Below, piece by piece: positions 35,674 through 45,229 of a DNA stretch of 64,000 nt (within the stretch, counting starts at the first letter, position 1; the number at the start of each line of letters is the position of its first letter). Under the pieces are notes generated by a model. The model had not been told where the DNA came from, ran no database searches, and was given only the letters and a program-made list of their open reading frames with translations. Source of the DNA: Streptomyces sp. NBC_00659 (GTDB taxonomy: Bacteria > Actinomycetota > Actinomycetes > Streptomycetales > Streptomycetaceae); NCBI RefSeq assembly GCF_036226925.1, contig NZ_CP109031.1, positions 2,232,001-2,296,000 of the forward strand, written 5' to 3'. The position numbers and the translations under genes were made by a program.

Positions 35674-38600
35674 TCACCGTGCGTTGAAGTACTTGGCCTC
35701 GGGGTGGTGGATCACGATGGCGTCGGTCGACTGCTCGGGGTGGAGCTGGAACTCCTCGGAGAGGTGGACGCCGATGCGCTCGGGTTCCAGGAGCTGCGCG
35801 ATCTTGGCGCGGTCCTCCAGGTTCGGGCAGGCGCCGTAGCCGAGGGAGAAGCGGGCGCCGCGGTACTTCAGGGCGAACATGTCCTCGACCTCGGACGGGT
35901 CCTCCCCCGCGAAGCCCAGCTCCGAGCGCACCCGCGCGTGCCAGTACTCGGCGAGGGCTTCGGCGAGCTGCACGGACAGCCCGTGCAGTTCGAGGTAGTC
36001 GCGGTAGGCGTTGGCCTCGAAGAGCTTGGCGGTCTCTTCACCGATCCGCGAGCCCACGGTGACGACCTGGAGGCCGACCACGTCGGTCTCCCCCGACTCC
36101 TCGGGGCGGAAGAAGTCCGCCAGGCACAGCCGGCGGCCGCGGCTCTGGCGGGGGAAGGTGAACCGGGTCCGCTCGTTGCCCTGGTCGTCGAGGATGATCA
36201 GGTCGTCGTCCTTGGAGACGCAGGGGAAGTAGCCGTAGACCACGGCGGCTTCCAGCAGGTTGTCCCGCTGGAGGCGGTCGAGCAGCCCGCGCAGTCGCGG
36301 CCGGCCCTCGGTCTCGACGAGTTCCTCGTAGGTCGGGCCGTCGCCGGCGCGGGCCTGCTTGAGGCCCCACTGACCCTTGAAGAGGGCGCCCTCGTCCAGC
36401 CAGGAGGCGTACTCCTTGAGCTGGATGCCCTTGATCACGCGGGTGCCGGTGAAGGGGGCCTTCGGTACGGGGTTGTCGGTGGAGATGTCGGAGCGGACGT
36501 GGCCCTCCTGCGGGCGCTCCTCGATCTCGGCGGACGCGGTGGCCCGCACCCGGCGCTGCTTGAGTTCGGGCAGGACCGCGCCGGGCACTCCGCGCTTGAC
36601 GCCGATCAGGGCGTCCATCAGGCGCAGGCCCTCGAAGGCGTCGCGGGCGTAGCGGACCTCGCCCTGGTAGATCTCGTGGAGGTCCTGTTCGACGTAGGCG
36701 CGGGTCAGGGCGGCGCCGCCGAGGATGACGGGGTAGTCGGCGGACATGCCGCGCTGGTTGAGCTCCTCCAGGTTCTCCTTCATGATCACTGTGGATTTGA
36801 CCAGGAGTCCGGACATGCCGATGACGTCGGCCCTGTGCTCCCGGGCGGCGTCCAGGATCGCGGAGACGGGCTGCTTGATGCCGAGGTTGACGACGTTGTA
36901 GCCGTTGTTGGACAGGATGATGTCGACGAGGTTCTTGCCGATGTCGTGGACGTCGCCGCGCACGGTGGCCAGCACGATGGTGCCCTTGCCCTCGGAGTCC
37001 GACTTCTCCATGTGGGGTTCGAGGTAGGCGACGGCCGTCTTCATGACCTCGGCGGACTGCAGCACGAACGGCAGCTGCATCTGGCCGGAGCCGAACAGTT
37101 CACCGACCACCTTCATGCCGTCCAGCAGCGTCTCGTTGACGATGTCGAGGGCCGGACGGTCCTGCAGCGCCTCGGCCAGGTCGGTCTCCAGGCCGTTCTT
37201 CTCCCCGTCGATGATCCGCCGCTTGAGGCGTTCGTCCAGCGGCAGCGCGGCCAGCTCCTCGGCCTTGCCCGCCTTCAGCGACTTGGTGGTGGCGCCCTCG
37301 AACAGCGCCATCAGCTTCTGCAGCGGGTCATATCCCTCGGCCCTGCGGTCATGAATGAGGTCGAGGGCGGTGGTGACCTCCTCCTCGCTGAACCGGGCGA
37401 TCGGCAGGATCTTGGAGGCGTGCACGATCGCCGAGTCCAGGCCCGCCCTGACACACTCGTCGAGGAAGACCGAGTTGAGCAGGATGCGGGCGGCCGGGTT
37501 CAGACCGAAGGAGATGTTGGACAGGCCGAGCGTGGTCTGCACGTCCGGGCGGCGGCGCTTGAGCTCGCGGATCGCCTCGATCGTCGCGATGCCGTCCTTG
37601 CGGGACTCCTCCTGACCGGTACAGATCGTGAAGGTCAGGGTGTCGATGAGGATGTCGGACTCATGGATGCCCCAGTTGCCCGTCAGGTCCTCGATGAGGC
37701 GTTCGGCGATGGCGACCTTGGTCTCCACCGTGCGGGCCTGGCCCTGTTCGTCGATGGTCAGCGCGATCAGCGCGGCACCGTGCTCGCGGGCGAGCTGGGT
37801 GACCTTCGCGAACCGGGACTCGGGTCCGTCGCCGTCCTCGTAGTTGACCGAGTTCAGGACCGCACGTCCGCCCAGGCGCTCCAGGCCCGCACGCAGCACC
37901 GGAACCTCGGTGGAGTCCAGCACGATCGGCAGCGTGGAGGCGGTGGCGAACCGGCCGGCCAGCTCGTCCATGTCCGCGACCCCGTCCCGGCCGACGTAGT
38001 CGACGCACAGGTCGAGCATGTGCGCGCCCTCACGGATCTGGTCGCGGGCCATCTCCACACAGTCGTCCCAGCGCCCCTCCAGCATCGCCTCGCGGAACTT
38101 CTTCGAGCCGTTGGCGTTGGTGCGCTCACCGATCGCCATGTAGGCGGTGTCCTGGCGGAAGGAGACCGTCTGGTAGAGCGAGGCCGCACCGGGCTCGGGC
38201 CGCGGGCTGCGCTCGGGGGGCGTCAGACCGTTCACCCGCTCCACCACCTGGCGCAGATGCTCGGGGGTCGTGCCGCAACAGCCGCCGATCAGGGACAGGC
38301 CGTAATCCCGGACGAAGTTCTCCTGCGCGTCGGCCAGGCCCTCCGCGTCGAGCGGGAAATGGGCGCCGTTCTTCGTCAGGACCGGCAGACCCGCGTTCGG
38401 CATGCACAGCAGGGGGATGCGGGAGTGCCGGGTGAGGTAGCGCAGGTGCTCGCTCATCTCGGCGGGGCCGGTCGAGCAGTTCAGGCCGATCATGTCGATG
38501 CCCAGCGGCTCCAGCGCGGTCAGCGCCGCACCGATCTCCGAGCCCAGCAGCATCGTGCCGGTCGTCTCGAAAGCCATCGAGACCACCAGCGGCACCCGCA

Positions 38601-39201
38601 CCCCGGTCGCCTCCATCGCACGGTGCGCGCCCAGCACGGAGGACTTCGTCTGCAGCAGGTCCTGGGTGGTCTCCACGATCAGCGCGTCGGCACCGCCCGC
38701 GAGCAGGCCCTCGGCATTGGCCTGGAAACCGTCACGCAGCGTCCCGTAGGAGACATGGCCGAGCGTGGGCAGCTTCGTGCCCGGACCGATCGAGCCCAGC
38801 ACCCAGCGCTGACGGCCGTCACGGGCACCGAAGGAGTCGGCGACCTCACGGGCGATCCTGGCCCCGGCCTCGGAAAGCTCATGGACACGGTCCGCGATGT
38901 CGTACTCCGCCATCGCCGAGTGATTCGCACCGAAGGTGTTCGTCTCCACGCAGTCGACGCCGACCTCGAAGTACGCCTCGTGGACGGAGCGCACGATGTC
39001 GGGGCGGGTGACGTTCAGGATCTCGTTGCAGCCTTCCAGCTGCTGGAAGTCCTCCAGGGTGGGGTCCTGCTCCTGGAGCATCGTGCCCATCGCGCCGTCG
39101 GCCACCACCACACGGGTGGCGAGCGCTTCTCGGAGTGCTTCGGTTCGCTTCCGGCCTTCGGAAAGACCGGACGAAAGGGACGGGTTCGGCAACGAGGCCA
39201 T
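35674..39201 (-). CDS. metH: Cobalamin-dependent methionine synthase
   Basis: A full-length 1175-residue enzyme that transfers a methyl group from methyltetrahydrofolate to homocysteine through B12. The homocysteine domain starts VVADGAMGTMLQ and carries the zinc cysteines (NCSTGPAEM, GGCCGTTPEH). The pterin domain has AYMAIGERTNANGSKKFREA. The B12 cap and Rossmann domain carry the cobalt-ligand motif DVHDIGKN. The C-terminal reactivation domain contains SRGRRLCLADFFRPEE and RFSLGYGACPNLEDR. ATG 39201 has AGGGAG eight bases upstream. No cobalamin riboswitch was recognised in the 266 bases to gylR. Confidence 0.97.
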   Translation of the reverse strand: MASLPNPSLSSGLSEGRKRTEALREALATRVVVADGAMGTMLQEQDPTLEDFQQLEGCNEILNVTRPDIVRSVHEAYFEVGVDCVETNTFGANHSAMAEYDIADRVHELSEAGARIAREVADSFGARDGRQRWVLGSIGPGTKLPTLGHVSYGTLRDGFQANAEGLLAGGADALIVETTQDLLQTKSSVLGAHRAMEATGVRVPLVVSMAFETTGTMLLGSEIGAALTALEPLGIDMIGLNCSTGPAEMSEHLRYLTRHSRIPLLCMPNAGLPVLTKNGAHFPLDAEGLADAQENFVRDYGLSLIGGCCGTTPEHLRQVVERVNGLTPPERSPRPEPGAASLYQTVSFRQDTAYMAIGERTNANGSKKFREAMLEGRWDDCVEMARDQIREGAHMLDLCVDYVGRDGVADMDELAGRFATASTLPIVLDSTEVPVLRAGLERLGGRAVLNSVNYEDGDGPESRFAKVTQLAREHGAALIALTIDEQGQARTVETKVAIAERLIEDLTGNWGIHESDILIDTLTFTICTGQEESRKDGIATIEAIRELKRRRPDVQTTLGLSNISFGLNPAARILLNSVFLDECVRAGLDSAIVHASKILPIARFSEEEVTTALDLIHDRRAEGYDPLQKLMALFEGATTKSLKAGKAEELAALPLDERLKRRIIDGEKNGLETDLAEALQDRPALDIVNETLLDGMKVVGELFGSGQMQLPFVLQSAEVMKTAVAYLEPHMEKSDSEGKGTIVLATVRGDVHDIGKNLVDIILSNNGYNVVNLGIKQPVSAILDAAREHRADVIGMSGLLVKSTVIMKENLEELNQRGMSADYPVILGGAALTRAYVEQDLHEIYQGEVRYARDAFEGLRLMDALIGVKRGVPGAVLPELKQRRVRATASAEIEERPQEGHVRSDISTDNPVPKAPFTGTRVIKGIQLKEYASWLDEGALFKGQWGLKQARAGDGPTYEELVETEGRPRLRGLLDRLQRDNLLEAAVVYGYFPCVSKDDDLIILDDQGNERTRFTFPRQSRGRRLCLADFFRPEESGETDVVGLQVVTVGSRIGEETAKLFEANAYRDYLELHGLSVQLAEALAEYWHARVRSELGFAGEDPSEVEDMFALKYRGARFSLGYGACPNLEDRAKIAQLLEPERIGVHLSEEFQLHPEQSTDAIVIHHPEAKYFNAR

Positions 39202-39400
39202 GAAGGTGCTCCCTGGAGTGCGACGGCTGTCGGCTTTGCGCTTCCCATGGAAGGCGCACGCCGTCAGGGTATCCGCAGCACCGCGAATCAGGCATGGGCG
39301 TCCACGACACGGACGGTCGTGGCATGGGTGACGGCGGTGTGGAGACGGACGGAACGTGGGGCGACCACCCATTGGCGGGAGCTCGGTGACGACCGGTAGT

Positions 39401-39417
39401 GTTCGACATTGCCGAAC
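39401..39417. promoter_or_regulatory. Candidate GylR operator upstream of gylR
   Basis: GTTCGACATTGCCGAAC, with GTTCG / CGAAC arms and a 7-bp centre, lies 51 bases before the gylR start, next to a -10-like TAGTGT (39397-39402). The same motif recurs before glpF (40703-40719, 14/17 identical). Assignment to GylR is inference. Confidence 0.6.
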
Positions 39418-39467
39418 GGGAGCGGGTAGTCGCGCCGGCGGTCGAAGGGGACGGAGGCAGCACGGCG

Positions 39468-40232
39468 ATGGCACGGAACATCCAGTCGCTCGAACGGGCA
39501 GCGGCCATGCTGCGGCTGCTCGCGGGCGGCGAGCGACAGCTCGGCCTGTCGGACATCGCCTCCTCGCTGGGCCTGGCCAAGGGTACGGCCCACGGCATCC
39601 TGCGCACCCTCCAGCAGGAGGGGTTCGTCGAGCAGGACACGGTCTCCGGGCGCTATCAACTGGGCGCCGAACTGCTGCGACTGGGCACCACGTACCTCGA
39701 CGTCCACGAACTGCGTGCGCGCGCCCTGGTGTGGACCGACGACCTGGCCCGCTCCAGCGGCGAGAGCGTCTACCTGGGCGTGCTGCACCAGCAGGGCGTC
39801 CTGATCGTGCACCACGTCTTCCGGCCGGACGACAGCCGGCAGGTCCTGGAGGTGGGGGCGATGCAGCCTCTGCACTCCACGGCCCTGGGCAAGGTGCTGT
39901 CGGCGTACGACCCGGTGGCGCACAGCGAGGTCCTGGAGGTCGAGCGCAAGGCGTTCACCCCGCGGACGATCAGCGAACTGGACGACTTCGAGGGCGTCCT
40001 CGACGTGACCCGCGCGCGAGGGTACGCGGACGACGTCGAGGAGACGTGGACGGGGGTCGCCTCGGTGGCCGCCCCGATCCACAACCGGCGCCGCATGCCG
40101 GTGGGCGCGGTGGGCATCACCGGGGCCGTGGAGCGGGTGTGCAAGGACGGGGAGCTGCGTCCGGAACTGGTCGCCGCGGTGCGCGACTGCGCCCGCGCGG
40201 TATCGCGCGACCTGGGCGCCGGCCGGTTCTGA
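39468..40232 (+). CDS. gylR: Glycerol operon regulator GylR (IclR family)
   Basis: A 254-residue regulator. The N-terminal winged helix (ERAAAMLRLLAGGERQLGLS, LGLAKGTAHGILRTLQQEGF) precedes the IclR effector domain (SVYLGVLHQQGVLIVHHVFR, STALGKVLSAYDP, GAVGITGAVERV). In S. coelicolor GylR represses gylR and gylCAB until glycerol-3-phosphate is formed. ATG 39468 follows GGAGG by ten bases. It precedes glpF-glpK-glpD in the same orientation and is divergent from metH. A further in-frame ATG/GTG upstream is not needed. Confidence 0.95.
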   Translation: MARNIQSLERAAAMLRLLAGGERQLGLSDIASSLGLAKGTAHGILRTLQQEGFVEQDTVSGRYQLGAELLRLGTTYLDVHELRARALVWTDDLARSSGESVYLGVLHQQGVLIVHHVFRPDDSRQVLEVGAMQPLHSTALGKVLSAYDPVAHSEVLEVERKAFTPRTISELDDFEGVLDVTRARGYADDVEETWTGVASVAAPIHNRRRMPVGAVGITGAVERVCKDGELRPELVAAVRDCARAVSRDLGAGRF

Positions 40233-40233
40233 C

Positions 40234-40416
40234 GCGAACGCCGTTCGCCGGGCCGTCCCACCGCGCGCTGTCCGTGGAACACCTGACGTCTGTCAGCCGC
40301 CAGGGGCCGTTCGACGCCTGGGGCCCACCGTTCGCCTGACGACCCGAACACTGTTCGCCCGGCGGCCCTGACCGTACACACCGCCCGCCGGGCGGTTTCG
40401 ACCCGTACGCCGTTCG
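40234..40416. repeat. Three CGAACnCnGTTCG inverted repeats
   Basis: GCGAACG-C-CGTTCGC (40234-40248), CGAACA-C-TGTTCG (40345-40357) and CGTACG-C-CGTTCG (40404-40416, one mismatch) share orientation and a single-base centre. Their half-sites are those of the GylR-like motif in reversed order. The role is unknown. Confidence 0.6.
40381..40395 (+). terminator. Possible gylR terminator hairpin
   Basis: CCGCCCG and CGGGCGG arms around one base are followed by TTTCG, 150 bases past gylR. Modest support; could be read through into glpF. Confidence 0.35.
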
Positions 40417-40643
40417 CGCAACCGTTCCCGGACGCACACCGTCACGGGTCCCTTCCGACGCGCGCGTCGGCCTCGGCGTGCGCCGCTCCCGGTCTCGTAC
40501 CCGGCGAGGTCCGGGATTCACAGCGGCCGAGGCCGGGATTCACAGGAGCCGAGGCCGGGAAGCGGAATGCTTCCCGGCCTTCTTCGCATGCCCTCGGACG
40601 AGTGACGACGCACCGATAGCACACATCAATCAATAACGATCGC

Positions 40644-40719
40644 GTTTTCGATAACCGAACCCTTGACGAGGCGACGAAGCGAGAGCGAGACTCCCGTCCA
40701 TCGGTCGGCATTGTCGAAC
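40644..40719 (+). promoter_or_regulatory. glpF promoter region with two GylR-like sites
   Basis: GTTTTCGATAACCGAAC (40644-40660) and GGTCGGCATTGTCGAAC (40703-40719) flank a good -35, TTGACG at 40663-40668; a weak -10 (GAGACT, 40687-40692) lies 18 bp further on. The second site matches the gylR upstream site at 14 of 17 positions. Confidence 0.5.
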
Positions 40720-40847
40720 ACCTACCGGCAATAGACGTTAGGGTGTGGCAATGCCGGGGCCGACATCGCTCTCACTCCCCGAGAGCACGAACCACCGGAG
40801 GGACCCGGGGTTCGGCTTCCCCTGGACGAAGGACAAAGGAGTCGCGG

Positions 40848-41642
40848 GTGTCCAGCTCCGACATCTTCATCGGCGAGACCATCGGTACCGCCGTTCTCAT
40901 CCTGCTGGGCGGTGGCGTGTGCGCCGCCGTCACGCTGAAGGCCTCCAAGGCGCGAGCCGCCGGATGGCTGGCCATCGCCTTCGGGTGGGGCTTCGCGGTC
41001 ATGACCGCGGTCTACATCTCGGCGCCGCTGTCCGGCGCGCACCTCAACCCGGCCGTCTCCCTCGCCCTCGCGATCAAGGACGACGACTACAGCAACCTCG
41101 CCACCTACTGGGGCGGGCAGCTGCTCGGCGCCATGATCGGCGCGGCGCTGGTCTGGGTGGCCTACTACGGCCAGTTCCTCGCGCACCTCACCGACCGCGA
41201 GATCGTCGGCGGTCCGGGTGCGCAGGCCACCAGGACCAAGGCCGTCGAGGCCCAGGAGACCGGCGCGGGACCGGTGCTCGGCATCTTCTCCACCGGCCCC
41301 GAGATCCGTAACGCCGTGCAGAACCTCGCCACCGAGATCATCGGCACCGTGGTGCTGATCCTCGCGATCCTCACGCAGGGACTGAACAACGACGGCGACG
41401 GCCTGGGCGTCCTCGGCGCCCTGATCACCTCCTTCGTGGTGGTGGGCATCGGCCTCTCCCTCGGTGGCCCCACCGGCTACGCGATCAACCCGGCCCGTGA
41501 CCTCGGTCCGCGCATCGTGCACGCCCTGCTCCCCCTGCCCAACAAGGGTGGTTCCGACTGGAGCTACGCCTGGATACCGGTCGTCGGCCCGCTCATCGGC
41601 GGCGCGATCGCAGCAGGCATATACAACGTCGCCTTCGCCTAG
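40848..41642 (+). CDS. glpF: Glycerol uptake facilitator
   Basis: A 264-residue aquaglyceroporin (gylC in S. coelicolor) that lets glycerol diffuse into the cell. Six membrane segments and two half-helices are visible, with both pore motifs: [15 protein letters not shown] and [14 protein letters not shown]. The Asp after the second NPAR is characteristic of glycerol facilitators. GTG 40848 has AAAGGAG six bases upstream. It opens the glpF-glpK-glpD operon. Confidence 0.95.
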   Translation: MSSSDIFIGETIGTAVLILLGGGVCAAVTLKASKARAAGWLAIAFGWGFAVMTAVYISAPLSGAHLNPAVSLALAIKDDDYSNLATYWGGQLLGAMIGAALVWVAYYGQFLAHLTDREIVGGPGAQATRTKAVEAQETGAGPVLGIFSTGPEIRNAVQNLATEIIGTVVLILAILTQGLNNDGDGLGVLGALITSFVVVGIGLSLGGPTGYAINPARDLGPRIVHALLPLPNKGGSDWSYAWIPVVGPLIGGAIAAGIYNVAFA

Positions 41643-41757
41643 GAGCCCTGCTCCAGCACGCTTGGAAGCCGCGCCCCATGCACCATGAGCCGCACAGCAC
41701 CGCTTTGAAGCACCGCGCCGTATACAGCCCCTCTCCCACGGACACCAGGAGCACACC

Positions 41758-43296
41758 GTGACCGACGCACACACCGCCGGCCCCTTCATCGCCGCCATCG
41801 ACCAGGGCACCACCTCGTCGCGCTGCATCGTCTTCGACCGCGACGGACGCATCGTCTCCGTCGACCAGAAGGAGCACGAGCAGATCTTCCCGAAGCCGGG
41901 CTGGGTCGAGCACGACGCCACCGAGATCTGGACCAACGTCCAGGAGGTCGTCGCCGGAGCCATCTCGAAGGCCGGCATCACCCGTGACGACATCAAGGCC
42001 ATCGGCATCACCAACCAGCGTGAGACCACGCTGCTGTGGGACAAGAACACCGGTGAGCCCGTCCACAACGCGCTCGTCTGGCAGGACACCCGCACCGACG
42101 CCCTCTGCCGGGAGCTCGGCCGCAACGTCGGGCAGGACCGTTTCCGCCGCGAGACCGGCCTGCCGCTCGCGTCGTACTTCGCCGGCCCCAAGGCCCGCTG
42201 GCTCCTGGACAACGTCGAGGGCCTGCGCGAGCGCGCCGAGGCCGGGGACATCCTCTTCGGCACCATGGACACCTGGGTCATCTGGAACCTGACCGGCGGT
42301 GTCGACGGCGGCAAGCACGTCACCGACGTCACCAACGCCTCCCGCACCATGCTGATGAACCTGCACACCCTGGCGTGGGACGACAAGATCGCCGAGTCCA
42401 TCGGCGTCCCGCTGGCGATGCTGCCCGAGATCCGCTCCTCCGCCGAGGTGTACGGCGAGGTCACCGGCGGCCCGCTCGGCGACCTGCTCGGCGGCATCCC
42501 GGTCGCCTCCGCGCTCGGCGACCAGCAGGCGGCCCTGTTCGGCCAGACCTGTTTCTCCGAGGGCGAGGCCAAGTCCACCTACGGCACCGGCACGTTCATG
42601 CTGATGAACACCGGTGACAAGATCATCAACTCGTACTCGGGCCTGCTGACCACGGTCGGCTACCGGATCGGCGACCAGAAGCCGGTCTACGCCCTGGAAG
42701 GCTCCATCGCCGTCACCGGCTCGCTCGTGCAGTGGATGCGCGACCAGATGGGCCTGATCAAGTCCGCCGCCGAGATCGAGACGCTCGCGTCCTCGGTCGA
42801 GGACAACGGCGGCGCGTACTTCGTGCCGGCCTTCTCCGGTCTGTTCGCCCCGTACTGGCGTCCCGACGCCCGCGGTGTGATCACCGGCCTGACCCGGTAC
42901 GTCACCAAGGCGCACATCGCGCGCGCCGTCCTGGAGGCCACCGCCTGGCAGACCCGTGAGATCAGCGACGCCATGACCAAGGACTCCGGCGTCGAGCTCA
43001 CGGCACTCAAGGTCGACGGCGGCATGACCTCCAACAACCTGCTGATGCAGACCCTGGCCGACGTCCTGGACGCCCCCGTGGTGCGCCCGATGGTCGCCGA
43101 GACCACCTGCCTCGGCGCCGCCTACGCCGCCGGTCTGGCCGTCGGCTTCTGGACCAACACCGAGGACCTGCGCGCCAACTGGCGCCGGGCCGCGGAATGG
43201 ACCCCCAACATGGACGCGGACGTCCGCGACCGTGAGTACAAGAGCTGGCTCAAGGCCGTCGAACGGACCATGGGCTGGATCGAAGACGAGAACTGA
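41758..43296 (+). CDS. glpK: Glycerol kinase
   Basis: A 512-residue FGGY-family kinase that phosphorylates glycerol to glycerol-3-phosphate, trapping it in the cell and generating the inducer. Motifs are [18 protein letters not shown] (phosphate 1), [32 protein letters not shown] (phosphate 2) and [16 protein letters not shown] (adenosine). GTG 41758 has GGAG eight bases before it. It follows glpF by 115 bp and glpD by 19 bp downstream. Confidence 0.96.
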   Translation: MTDAHTAGPFIAAIDQGTTSSRCIVFDRDGRIVSVDQKEHEQIFPKPGWVEHDATEIWTNVQEVVAGAISKAGITRDDIKAIGITNQRETTLLWDKNTGEPVHNALVWQDTRTDALCRELGRNVGQDRFRRETGLPLASYFAGPKARWLLDNVEGLRERAEAGDILFGTMDTWVIWNLTGGVDGGKHVTDVTNASRTMLMNLHTLAWDDKIAESIGVPLAMLPEIRSSAEVYGEVTGGPLGDLLGGIPVASALGDQQAALFGQTCFSEGEAKSTYGTGTFMLMNTGDKIINSYSGLLTTVGYRIGDQKPVYALEGSIAVTGSLVQWMRDQMGLIKSAAEIETLASSVEDNGGAYFVPAFSGLFAPYWRPDARGVITGLTRYVTKAHIARAVLEATAWQTREISDAMTKDSGVELTALKVDGGMTSNNLLMQTLADVLDAPVVRPMVAETTCLGAAYAAGLAVGFWTNTEDLRANWRRAAEWTPNMDADVRDREYKSWLKAVERTMGWIEDEN

Positions 43297-43315
43297 CGAG
43301 GAGTAAGAACCCGCA

Positions 43316-44932
43316 ATGACCAGCCAGTCCACCCTGCAGTCCGTGCCTGCCCTCGGTACGCACCCGGCCTCCGGCTCCAACCCGAGCCGCGCCGAGACCC
43401 GGGAGCAGCTCTCCAAGGCGACGTACGACCTTCTCGTCATCGGCGGCGGCATCCTGGGCATCTCCACCGCCTGGCACGCCGCGCAGTCCGGGCTGCGGGT
43501 GGCTCTGGTCGACGCCGGCGACTTCGCCGGCGCCACCTCCTCCGCGTCCTCCAAGCTCCTCCACGGCGGTCTGCGCTACCTGCAGACCGGCGCGGTGAAG
43601 CTGGTGGCGGAGAACCACTTCGAGCGCCGTGCGGTCTCCCGCCAGGTGGCTCCCCACCTGGCGAACCCGCTCACGTTCTACCTTCCCGTGTACAAGGGCG
43701 GGCCGCACGGCGCGGCGAAGCTCGGAGCGGGCGTCTTCGCCTACTCCGCCCTGTCGGCGTTCGGTGACGGCGTGGGACATCTGCTCAGCCCCTCCAAGGC
43801 CGCGCAGGACGTGCCCGAGCTGCGCACCGCCAACCTCAAGGCCGTGGCCGTGTACGGCGACGACCAGATGAACGACTCCCGCATGGCCCTGATGACGGTC
43901 CGCGCGGCCGTCGAGTCGGGGGCCGCGGTCCTGAACCACGCCGAGGTCACGGGCCTGCGCTTCACCCGGGGCCGGGTGACGGGTGCGGAGCTGCGGGACC
44001 GGCTGTCCGGCGACGAGTTCGGCGTGAACGCCCGGCTCGTGCTGAACGCGACCGGCCCGTGGGTCGACCACCTGCGCAAGCTGGAGGACCCGAACGCGGC
44101 TCCCTCCATACGTCTGTCCAAGGGCGCGCACCTGGTCCTGAAGCGCACCTCCCCGTGGAAGGCGGCCCTGGCCACCCCGATCGACAAGTACCGCATCACC
44201 TTCGCCCTCCCCTGGGAGGACATGCTCCTGCTCGGCACCACCGACGAGGAGTACGAGGGCGACCCGGCGGACGTCTCGGTCAACGAGAAGGACACGGCCC
44301 AGATACTCGACGAGGCCGCGTTCTCCATCCGCGACCAGCAGCTCTCGCGCGACCTGATCACGTACTCCTTCGCCGGTCTGCGGGTGCTGCCCGGCGGCCC
44401 CGGCGACACGTCGAAGGCCAAGCGCGAGACGGTCGTCACCGAGGGCCGCGGCGGCATGCTGTCCGTCGCGGGCGGCAAGTGGACCACCTTCCGGCACATC
44501 GGCCGTACGGTCATGAAGAAGCTGGAGTCGCTGCCCGGCCACCCGCTGGGCGAGGACTTCGAGCCGATGTCCACGCTGCCGAAGAAGCTGCCGCTGCCCG
44601 GTGTCGCCAACCCGCGCGCGGTCGCCCACCGCCTGCTGGTGGACGGACCGGCTCCCGGTCCGCGCATGGCCGCCGACACGGCCCGGCATCTGGCCACCCA
44701 CTACGGCTCGCTGGCCTTCGACATCGCCCGGCTGGCCAACGAGAACCCGGCGCTCGGCGAGCGCGTCCACCCGGACGCCCCGGAGATCTGGGCGCAGGTC
44801 GTCTACGCCCGGGACAACGAGTGGGCCGAGACGGCGGACGACGTGCTGCGCCGCCGTACGACGCTGACGATCCGCGGTCTGGCCACGGACGAGGTCCGCG
44901 GCAAGGTACAGGATCTGCTCGACGGCAAGTAG
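43316..44932 (+). CDS. glpD: Glycerol-3-phosphate dehydrogenase (FAD-dependent)
   Basis: A 538-residue membrane-associated flavoenzyme that oxidises glycerol-3-phosphate to dihydroxyacetone phosphate, passing electrons to the quinone pool. FAD-binding DLLVIGGGILGISTAWHAAQ, the ATSSASSKLLHGGLRYLQTG signature, VLNATGPWVD and the late GGMLSVAGGKWTTFR are present, and the C-terminal DAO_C domain follows. The ATG is preceded by GAGGAG about 12 bases upstream, a rather long spacing. The gene ends in a hairpin with a ten-G loop. Confidence 0.96.
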   Translation: MTSQSTLQSVPALGTHPASGSNPSRAETREQLSKATYDLLVIGGGILGISTAWHAAQSGLRVALVDAGDFAGATSSASSKLLHGGLRYLQTGAVKLVAENHFERRAVSRQVAPHLANPLTFYLPVYKGGPHGAAKLGAGVFAYSALSAFGDGVGHLLSPSKAAQDVPELRTANLKAVAVYGDDQMNDSRMALMTVRAAVESGAAVLNHAEVTGLRFTRGRVTGAELRDRLSGDEFGVNARLVLNATGPWVDHLRKLEDPNAAPSIRLSKGAHLVLKRTSPWKAALATPIDKYRITFALPWEDMLLLGTTDEEYEGDPADVSVNEKDTAQILDEAAFSIRDQQLSRDLITYSFAGLRVLPGGPGDTSKAKRETVVTEGRGGMLSVAGGKWTTFRHIGRTVMKKLESLPGHPLGEDFEPMSTLPKKLPLPGVANPRAVAHRLLVDGPAPGPRMAADTARHLATHYGSLAFDIARLANENPALGERVHPDAPEIWAQVVYARDNEWAETADDVLRRRTTLTIRGLATDEVRGKVQDLLDGK

Positions 44933-44943
44933 GCGCCCACGGC

Positions 44944-44992
44944 CGGGCTGAGGGGCGGCTCCCACGGGGGGGGGGTGCCGCCCCTCGGCCCG
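44944..44992 (+). terminator. glpD terminator with a ten-G homopolymer in its loop
   Basis: A stem of about 16 bp (GGGCTGAGGGGCGGC / GCCGCCCCTCGGCCC, one G-T pair) encloses a 17-nt loop with ten consecutive G at 44966-44975, 12 bases past glpD. No T tail. The remaining gap to 45229 shows nothing else except the parJ ribosome site. Confidence 0.7.
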
Positions 44993-45229
44993 TGTGCGGG
45001 CGCCGCGCGCTTCGTGGCCGCTTCCTGCGCGGCAACCCTCACGGCTGCCCGGCGAGTTGACCGGGACGGCCCGGAGGCGCGGGCGGGGCGGGGTGGCGGG
45101 CTCGCGTGTTTCCGGGCCTTCGACGGGGCAGTGATCCGTTCACTCCCCCGTGCAAGGGGGCTGCGGAGGTCCCCTCGGCACGCCGTAAGGTTGAGGCGTA
45201 CGCGAGGGCACATCGGAAGGAGGCGCTGG

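Larger units (their letters stand above)
40233..40847. other. 615-bp gylR-glpF regulatory gap
   Basis: No gene is supported. It contains a cluster of CGAAC/GTTCG inverted repeats (40234-40416), a hairpin at 40381-40395, a short direct duplication CGAGGCCGGGA near 40530-40560, and, in the last 230 bases, a locally AT-richer promoter region with TTGACG (40663-40668) flanked by two GylR-like sites. The ribosome site AAAGGAG for glpF is at 40835-40841. Confidence 0.6.

Noticed and set aside
35617..39399. 1260-codon open frame antisense to metH
   Set aside because: A mirror of the third-position GC bias in metH; His/Gln/Val/Gly-rich with no family features.
39202..39467. Cobalamin or SAM riboswitch upstream of metH
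   Set aside because: No B12-box or SAM-motif segments recognised in the 266-bp divergent gap.
41593..43554. Long open frame antisense to glpK
   Set aside because: Same artefact; the + strand gene is an unmistakable glycerol kinase.
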